Program-made: the position numbers and the translations under genes | Assembly: GCA_905233835.1 (NCBI GenBank) | Contig: CAJOGB010000015.1 | Coordinates: forward strand, 10,701 to 23,228 | Source: an uncultured Lachnospiraceae bacterium | GTDB lineage: Bacteria; Bacillota; Clostridia; Lachnospirales; Lachnospiraceae | Direction of reading: 5' to 3' | Length of the DNA: 12,528 bases | Shown: one piece after another, positions 8,048-12,528 of the stretch | Numbering within the stretch: position 1 is the first letter of the stretch | Layout of the letters: every line of letters starts with the position of its first letter | The notes under the pieces: model-generated | Database searches by the model: none | Seen by the model: only the letters and a program-made list of their open reading frames with translations | What the model was told of the DNA's origin: nothing

Positions 8048-8063
8048 TGTGACATGTGTCAAA
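8048..8063. promoter_or_regulatory. CRP/FNR-like palindromic operator
   Basis: TGTGA-N6-TCAAA matches 9 of 10 positions of the CRP-family consensus TGTGA-N6-TCACA. The shorter core TGACA-TG-TGTCA (8050-8061) is also a palindrome. Its centre (about 8055.5) lies roughly 42-44 bases before the expected transcription start near 8097-8099, the spacing of class II activation. It could instead be a site for the adjacent TetR protein. Confidence 0.45.
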
Positions 8064-8092
8064 TTTACTTTCCAGGAAACTTTTGTTAGAAT
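8064..8092 (+). promoter_or_regulatory. Candidate extended -10 promoter for the TetR-GH2-GT operon
   Basis: The -35-like TTTACT (8064-8069) is 17 bases from the -10 TAGAAT (8087-8092), which is preceded by TG at 8084-8085 to give an extended -10 (TGTTAGAAT). Transcription would start near 8097-8099, giving a leader of about 145 bases. One GGAAACT copy lies between -35 and -10 and another overlaps the start site. The weak -35 fits a promoter needing an activator. No better -10/-35 pair was seen closer to the ATG. Confidence 0.5.
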
Positions 8093-8143
8093 GGAGGAAA
8101 CTGGTTCTATGTGTTTTAGTTTCCCAGAAAAAATAGTTTCCTG
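8073..8143. repeat. Nested inverted repeats of GGAAACT/AGTTTCC
   Basis: The outer pair CAGGAAACT (8073-8081) and AGTTTCCTG (8135-8143) is a perfect 9-bp inverted repeat. The inner pair is GGAAACT (8096-8102) and AGTTTCC (8118-8124), which extends to 9 bp with two G-U pairs (8096-8104 with 8116-8124) around an 11-base loop. Centre-to-centre distances of the first three copies are 21 and 22 bp, about two helical turns. This fits either an operator array on one DNA face or an RNA leader hairpin. Confidence 0.7.
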
Positions 8144-8188
8144 TTTTCAAATTGAAAAAACGTGGGTTGCTCGCTTTCACTAAAAAAA

Positions 8189-8213
8189 CAGTTTTCATGA
8201 GTGGAAGAAACTG
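8189..8213. repeat. Third inverted pair with the same AGTTT/AAACT core
   Basis: CAGTTT (8189-8194) and AAACTG (8208-8213) form 6-bp arms around 13 bases, carrying the same core as the four copies upstream. The pair sits 32 bases before the TetR start codon, inside the presumed transcript. Confidence 0.5.
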
Positions 8214-8244
8214 AACCGTAAAATCAAAGTAGAATAGGGGCAGT

Positions 8245-8799
8245 ATGAAAAAGAAAATCATAGAGGGAGCCATTGAGGTTTATAAGAAAAAAGGTCCAAA
8301 GTTTACCATGGACGATTTGGCGGCTTCCCTCGGTATGAGTAAAAAAACCATATATACCGTATTTCGTGATAAAAAAACACTTTTAATCGACATGGTGGAT
8401 TTCACCTTCGATGCCATTAAAGAGGCGGAAGAAGAAGTAATGAAACGACCGGGACTTTCCACGGAAGATAAACTTCGCGGAATCCTTGGGGTTATGCCGG
8501 ATACCATGCAGGGTGTTGATTTTAATCAGATGTATACCTTAAAGGATAAGTATCCGGAAGCCTATGCTTTAATCACAAAGCGTTTGGAAAACGGTTGGGA
8601 ACTTACCCTTTCCGTGTTAAATCAGGGAATTGAAGAAGGGGTGTTTGTCCCGGTAGATGATGCGGTTTTTCAGATGATTTTTGAGTCGTCTTTGGAACGC
8701 TTCTTAAACGGAGACGAACTCTCAAAAAATCACATTGAATATATGGATGCCTTAAATCAGTTGGTAGATATCTTAATCGACGGCATTAAGGTGAAATAA
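8245..8799 (+). CDS. TetR/AcrR-family transcriptional regulator
   Basis: 184 residues, the usual size. The N-terminal DNA-binding domain covers residues ~3-50. FTMDDLAASLGMSKKTIYTVF (20-40) is the helix-turn-helix, followed by the family's RDKKTLL. The C-terminal part (~55-184) is helical and variable, as expected for the ligand-binding and dimer domain, and its ligand cannot be read from sequence. The start ATG is 4 bases after AGGGG (8236-8240). The stop is 22 bp before the GH2 gene, so regulator and enzyme are probably co-transcribed. The palindromes and repeats in the 5' region are the natural candidates for its operator. The likely role is to sense a metabolite linked to the downstream GH2 and GT-B-like enzymes (inference). 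Confidence 0.92.
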   Translation: MKKKIIEGAIEVYKKKGPKFTMDDLAASLGMSKKTIYTVFRDKKTLLIDMVDFTFDAIKEAEEEVMKRPGLSTEDKLRGILGVMPDTMQGVDFNQMYTLKDKYPEAYALITKRLENGWELTLSVLNQGIEEGVFVPVDDAVFQMIFESSLERFLNGDELSKNHIEYMDALNQLVDILIDGIKVK

Positions 8800-8821
8800 A
8801 TAAAATAGCAGGAGATTTGTT

Positions 8822-11257
8822 TTGAGTCAGAGAATTTATTTTGATCGCAAGTGGAAGTTCCACGAAACCTTCAATGATGAAATGGTAAATCACATGATTT
8901 ACGAAGGAGCGGATGTAAATATCCCTCATACCGTAAAAGAAGTACCGTTTCACTATTTTGATGAGTCCGAATATCAGATGGTCTGTGCTTACCAGCGCAT
9001 GATTACACCGGACGAAGCTTGGCAGGGGAAAAAGCTTCTTTTAACCTTTGATGCCATTGGTCATCGATGTGAAGTTTTCTTAAACGGAAAGAAACTTTAT
9101 GAGCATGTATGCGGATATACAGCTTTTACCGTGGATTTATCCGATGAGATCCGTTTCGGACAGGATAACCTTTTAACCGTAAAGGTAAATTCCAAGGAAG
9201 ATGTTGATCAGCCGCCATTCGGTTTTGTGATCGACTACATGACCTTCGGCGGAATCTATCGTGATGTATATTTGGATATCAAAGATCCCGTATATATGAA
9301 GGATGTCTTTTTGATGCCTCGTGTGGATGAAGGAATCTCTACTCGCGGAAAGAGTAAAGAAGAAATCGCATCCATGGAAGTACAGGGTAATTTAAATACG
9401 GTTATCATGCTTTCCGAAGAAGCTGTGAAATTGGCAAAGGACAGACGCATTACGGTTCGCCAGACTTTAAATGATCGTCAGATTTCCGAACAGCCTCTTT
9501 CCGAAACAGGAGTTACAAAGACTTTAACCGGAAGCGTGAAGCTTTGGGATGTGGAAAGTCCAAGTCTCTATCAGCTTACCACCGAGATTTTGGTGGATGA
9601 TGAGGTGAAGGATTCCAATATTACCATGATTGGTTTCCGTAATTCCGTATTTAAAAAAGACGGATATTACTTAAACGGACGAAAGGTTAAGATTCGCGGA
9701 TTAAACCGTCATCAGTCTTATCCTTATGTAGGATATGCGATGCCGGAATCCATGCAGCGTCAGGATGCCCGCATCTTAAAAAAGGAATTGGGATTAAATG
9801 CGGTTCGTACTTCCCATTATCCGCAGTCTCATTACTTTATTGATGAATGTGATCGCCTTGGACTTTTAGTATTTACCGAGATTCCGGGATGGCAGCACAT
9901 CGGTGGGGATATCTGGAAGGATATTGCAGTGAAAAATACCAAGGATATGGTAGAGCAGTACAGAAACCACCCGTCCATTATCCTTTGGGGTGTTCGTATC
10001 AACGAGTCTCAGGATGATGATGAATTCTACAAACGAACCAATGAAGTTGCTCATAAGTGCGATCCAACCCGTCAGACCGGTGGCGTTCGCTGCAACAAGA
10101 AGATGAGCATGCTTGAGGATGTATATACTTATAATGACTTTGTTCACAGCGGTGCAAATATTGGTTGTGAACCAAAGGCAAAGGTGACTCCGGATGTGGA
10201 AAAACCTTATTTTGTTTCCGAATATAACGGTCATATGTATCCGACTAAAAGTTTTGACTGGGAAGAACACCGTATGGAACACACCCTTCGCCATGCGAGA
10301 GTGTTAAATGCCATTAACTCTCACGAAGATATTTGTGGTTCCTTCGGCTGGTGTATGTTTGATTACAACACTCATAAGGACTTCGGTTCCGGAGACCGTA
10401 TCTGCTATCACGGTGTTATGGATATGTTCCGTAATCCGAAGATGGCAGCTGCAATCTATGCGGCACAAGGAGAAGAAGAGGATGTACTTGAGATTACGAC
10501 GTCTATGGACATCGGTGAGCATCCGGCTTCTGTACGAGGAGATACCTATATAATTTCAAATGCGGATTCGGTTCGAATGTACAAAAACAACGTGCTGATT
10601 AAGGAATATGACACACATTCCGAACTGTTTCCAAATTTAAAGCACGGTCCGGTTGCCATCGATGATTTAATCGGAGATGAAATGAAGAAAAACGAAGGCT
10701 TTTCCGATCATGTAAACGAATTGGTAAAGACTTGCTTAAACGAGACTGCGATTCATGGATACAAGATGTCCGCGAAGGTTGCTTTTGCGGCAGCAAGACT
10801 CGTTTTGTTCCATCATATGAGCATGCAGGATGCCACCGATTTGTTCCAAAAATACATCGGTGACTGGGGCGGCGAGTCAAAGAGCTATCGATTTGATGCT
10901 GTAAAAGATGGCAAGGTTGTAAAAACAATCGTGAAAAATCCGATGACAAAGACCCAGCTTGGGGTTGACGTGTCTTCAACGGAATTAATCGAAACCAACA
11001 CCTATGACGTGGCTGAAGTTCGTGTGATTGCTTCCGATGAAAATAAAAACATCTTACCTTACTTTGGAGAATCCATGGTATTGGAAACAGAAGGACCGAT
11101 TGAAGTAATCGGACCGAAGGTGGTGCCGTTCCGTGGAGGTATGGCAGGCATTTATGTAAAGTCATGCTTCGAGGAAGGAGATGCACTGCTTCGTATTTCC
11201 TGTGAGGGTATGAAGAGCGTGGAAATCAAATTCCATGTCAGTGTGATGTATAAATAG
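8822..11257 (+). CDS. Glycoside hydrolase family 2 enzyme, cytoplasmic (beta-galactosidase/beta-glucuronidase-like)
   Basis: 811 residues. The start is TTG at 8822, placed by GGAG at 8811-8814 (7-base spacer); no earlier ATG fits. Order: N-terminal sugar-binding jelly roll (~1-155), Ig-like domain (~160-275, ending ITMIGFRNSVFKKDGYYLNG), TIM barrel (~285-550), then a C-terminal extension. IRGLNRHQSYPYVG and AVRTSHYPQS are GH2 barrel hallmarks. The catalytic acid/base is E395 in WGVRINES (389-396) and the nucleophile is E467 in FVSEYNGH. The C-terminal part has a helical stretch (~611-685) and a last beta-rich domain (~686-811). There is no signal peptide, so it acts on imported or internal glycosides. 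GH2 covers beta-galactosidase, glucuronidase, mannosidase and others; the substrate cannot be decided from sequence. It is grouped with the upstream TetR and the downstream GT-B-like gene (13-bp gap). Confidence 0.93.
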   Translation: MSQRIYFDRKWKFHETFNDEMVNHMIYEGADVNIPHTVKEVPFHYFDESEYQMVCAYQRMITPDEAWQGKKLLLTFDAIGHRCEVFLNGKKLYEHVCGYTAFTVDLSDEIRFGQDNLLTVKVNSKEDVDQPPFGFVIDYMTFGGIYRDVYLDIKDPVYMKDVFLMPRVDEGISTRGKSKEEIASMEVQGNLNTVIMLSEEAVKLAKDRRITVRQTLNDRQISEQPLSETGVTKTLTGSVKLWDVESPSLYQLTTEILVDDEVKDSNITMIGFRNSVFKKDGYYLNGRKVKIRGLNRHQSYPYVGYAMPESMQRQDARILKKELGLNAVRTSHYPQSHYFIDECDRLGLLVFTEIPGWQHIGGDIWKDIAVKNTKDMVEQYRNHPSIILWGVRINESQDDDEFYKRTNEVAHKCDPTRQTGGVRCNKKMSMLEDVYTYNDFVHSGANIGCEPKAKVTPDVEKPYFVSEYNGHMYPTKSFDWEEHRMEHTLRHARVLNAINSHEDICGSFGWCMFDYNTHKDFGSGDRICYHGVMDMFRNPKMAAAIYAAQGEEEDVLEITTSMDIGEHPASVRGDTYIISNADSVRMYKNNVLIKEYDTHSELFPNLKHGPVAIDDLIGDEMKKNEGFSDHVNELVKTCLNETAIHGYKMSAKVAFAAARLVLFHHMSMQDATDLFQKYIGDWGGESKSYRFDAVKDGKVVKTIVKNPMTKTQLGVDVSSTELIETNTYDVAEVRVIASDENKNILPYFGESMVLETEGPIEVIGPKVVPFRGGMAGIYVKSCFEEGDALLRISCEGMKSVEIKFHVSVMYK

Positions 11258-11270
11258 AAAGGAATACAAA

Positions 11271-12528
11271 ATGCAAGACAGATCAAGAGTGATTTTTGGC
11301 AACGACTTGGGTGAGGCACAGTACAAAAAAGCCATGAAGACCAAGGCAAAAAGCGCAAAGAAATTCGGTGATGATTCAAATGCAAACTATCCGATTCATT
11401 TGGAGAAAAACGCATACATCGGTGATTCTTTGGGCGTAGAAAATGTGCTTGTGGGTGATTTAAGACAAAACGCACATTTTGACTTGGAGAAACATCCGGA
11501 CGCTACATTACCGGATCCTGTTTGGGATAATGAAAAAGGTGTAATTATCGGTAACATCCGTATGGGATTCGGACATTATCGTATGTCTATGGCCATGGCA
11601 TCCTGTGCACATCATATGGGATACACTCCATATTGGATGGATTTGAATTCTTACTATGAGACAACCTGTACAAAGATTATCGGCGCACAGAATGAGTTGT
11701 ATTCATTGGGAAGCCGTATGTCAAAGAATCCGATTTTTAATAAGCTTGTTTGGGAGCCGGTAAACTACGAAGGATTCCGCGCACTTTCCTATAACTCAAA
11801 CGATCAGGCAAATGCGGAGCTTATGGCAAACGTATATAAGAATGTACCAAAGGATATTCCGGTGATTTCCACACATGCATGGACCGCACAGGCTGCTCTT
11901 CATGCAGGAATGAAACATGTAGTATCTGCAGTTTGTGATAACTGGCCGATGGCACTTCACTTTGCGGAAGGTTCCGTCCATACCATCCAGTGTAAAAATG
12001 CTTACATGGGATATCGTATTTGTAACGGTATGATGAAGGAAAAAGTTTGCAACCCAATGCCAAAGGATGCACTTGTATATACTGGTCACTACATTGACCA
12101 TGAACTCGTTGCAAATATTGAAAGCGATTGTAAGAAACGATGCGATCGTAAAGCTAGTGGCAAGCCAATGAGATTCTTACTTACCATCGGTGGCGCGGGA
12201 GCACAGAAAGAAATCTTTGCTGCAATCATCGAGTACTTACTTCCGATGATCAATTCCGGAAAAGCTGCATTGTATGTAAACGTTGGTGATTACAAAAACG
12301 TTTGGGATGAGCTTGTAAAAGAAATTCCTGGAATGGCTGAAGTTTCAAAGGAACACTTCAATGATTTCGAAGCTACCACAAAATTTGCTATGGAAGCAAT
12401 CGACGGAGAAGTCGGCGGCATCCATGGTTTCTGGCATGAGAATATTTTTGATGCCGTATACTGCACAAACCTTTTGATGAGAAGTGCAGATGTACTTGTT
12501 ACCAAACCTTCTGAATTAGCATTTTATC
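11271..12528 (+). CDS. GT-B-like (MurG/MGDG-synthase-type) putative glycosyltransferase, 3' truncated by window
   Basis: The frame is open from the ATG at 11271 (AAAGGA at 11258-11263) to the window end without a stop, giving 419 visible residues. I do not recognise a named family. After an ~88-residue leader, GVIIGNIRMGFGHYRMSMAMA (90-110) resembles the N-domain loop of GT28-like enzymes (GGGHRxSA). DIPVISTHAWTAQAAL (195-210) and VVSAVCDNWPMALHF (217-231) resemble the acceptor-side strands. RFLLTIGGAGAQKEIF (301-316) looks like the first strand and glycine loop of the C-terminal nucleotide-sugar domain. SADVLVTKPSELAF (405-418) resembles the donor-binding motif of MurG/MGDG synthases (ADVVVTKPGG..T..E). 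Order and spacing fit a two-domain GT-B fold (inference). No signal peptide or TM segment is visible. It follows the GH2 gene by 13 bp, so the two are likely co-transcribed and may act on the same glycoconjugate. Confidence 0.7.
   Translation, partial: MQDRSRVIFGNDLGEAQYKKAMKTKAKSAKKFGDDSNANYPIHLEKNAYIGDSLGVENVLVGDLRQNAHFDLEKHPDATLPDPVWDNEKGVIIGNIRMGFGHYRMSMAMASCAHHMGYTPYWMDLNSYYETTCTKIIGAQNELYSLGSRMSKNPIFNKLVWEPVNYEGFRALSYNSNDQANAELMANVYKNVPKDIPVISTHAWTAQAALHAGMKHVVSAVCDNWPMALHFAEGSVHTIQCKNAYMGYRICNGMMKEKVCNPMPKDALVYTGHYIDHELVANIESDCKKRCDRKASGKPMRFLLTIGGAGAQKEIFAAIIEYLLPMINSGKAALYVNVGDYKNVWDELVKEIPGMAEVSKEHFNDFEATTKFAMEAIDGEVGGIHGFWHENIFDAVYCTNLLMRSADVLVTKPSELAFY

Larger units (their letters stand above)
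7997..8244 (+). promoter_or_regulatory. Repeat-rich regulatory region upstream of the TetR-GH2 operon
   Basis: With the preceding terminator this makes a 308-bp gap without a gene. It holds, in order, a TGTGA-N6-TCAAA palindrome (8048-8063), a candidate extended -10 promoter (8064-8092), four GGAAACT/AGTTTCC elements in nested inverted arrangement (8073-8143), a third inverted pair CAGTTT/AAACTG (8189-8213), and an AGGGG ribosome site (8236-8240) before the TetR ATG. No protein-like reading frame is convincing here. Adjacency to a TetR-family gene suggests autoregulation (inference). Confidence 0.6.

Noticed and set aside
8152..8181. TTGAAA at 8152-8157 as -35 of a promoter for the TetR gene
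   Set aside because: At 17-18 bases downstream there is only TTTCAC/TTCACT, a poor -10. The extended -10 at 8084-8092 is better supported.
7995..8273. 92-codon - strand frame covering the TetR upstream region
   Set aside because: Phe/Lys-rich translation caused by A/T runs. It overlaps the TetR start and the operator repeats, has no family resemblance, and begins inside the TetR gene.
9866..10294. 142-codon - strand frame within the GH2 gene
   Set aside because: Lies entirely opposite the catalytic barrel of the GH2 enzyme, whose motifs are intact; no ribosome site or recognisable domain.
10599..11186. 195-codon open frame on the - strand inside the GH2 gene
   Set aside because: Low-complexity Ser/Arg/His/Leu-rich translation without domain features. 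It is antisense to a strongly supported GH2 gene and has no good ribosome site; a shadow frame.
11796..12114. Two overlapping - strand frames opposite the GT-B-like gene
   Set aside because: The + strand frame is continuously open from 11271 and has coherent glycosyltransferase-like motifs; the antisense frames are His/Cys/Ser-rich shadows.

Overview
The window reads as chromosomal DNA from a Gram-positive, low-to-mid GC member of the Clostridia, most likely a Lachnospiraceae-type gut or rumen bacterium. The evidence is a paired YhgE/Pip membrane-protein locus, a Firmicutes-type (class II) GalT, a DUF5692 membrane protein, a GH2 enzyme of the kind common in Lachnospiraceae, and strong AGGAGG-type ribosome binding sites. 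The genus assignment is inference. Every convincing gene is on the + strand and the region is gene dense. I see no tRNA, rRNA, CRISPR array, insertion sequence or phage gene.

Region 1 (1-6696) is one tightly packed operon. It holds the 3' part of a YhgE/Pip gene, a small two-TM coiled-coil membrane protein, a second complete YhgE/Pip gene, lgt (lipoprotein diacylglyceryl transferase) and galT (hexose-1-phosphate uridylyltransferase). Gaps are 1, -8, 13 and 19 bp. The block ends at a very long nested hairpin with a T tract. The first three genes look like one envelope complex: two large paralogous ABC-2-like membrane proteins with long coiled-coil extracytoplasmic regions, plus a small partner.

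Region 2 (6697-7996) is a single-gene unit. A near-consensus promoter (TTGAAA-N17-TATAAT) and a perfect AGGAGG drive a tryptophan-rich DUF5692 membrane protein whose codon choice suggests high expression. A standard Rho-independent terminator follows.

Region 3 (7997-12528) starts with a regulatory stretch of about 250 bp. It holds a CRP/FNR-like palindrome, a candidate extended -10 promoter and six copies of an AAACT/AGTTT core, four of them as GGAAACT/AGTTTCC in nested inverted arrangement. It precedes a TetR-family regulator gene that is apparently co-transcribed with a cytoplasmic GH2 glycosidase and a protein I do not recognise by name. The unnamed protein has the motif order of a GT-B glycosyltransferase of the MurG/MGDG-synthase type and runs off the window end.

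The most interesting candidates for something undescribed are the TetR-GH2-GT-B-like cassette with its repeat-rich leader, and the small protein sandwiched between the YhgE paralogs.
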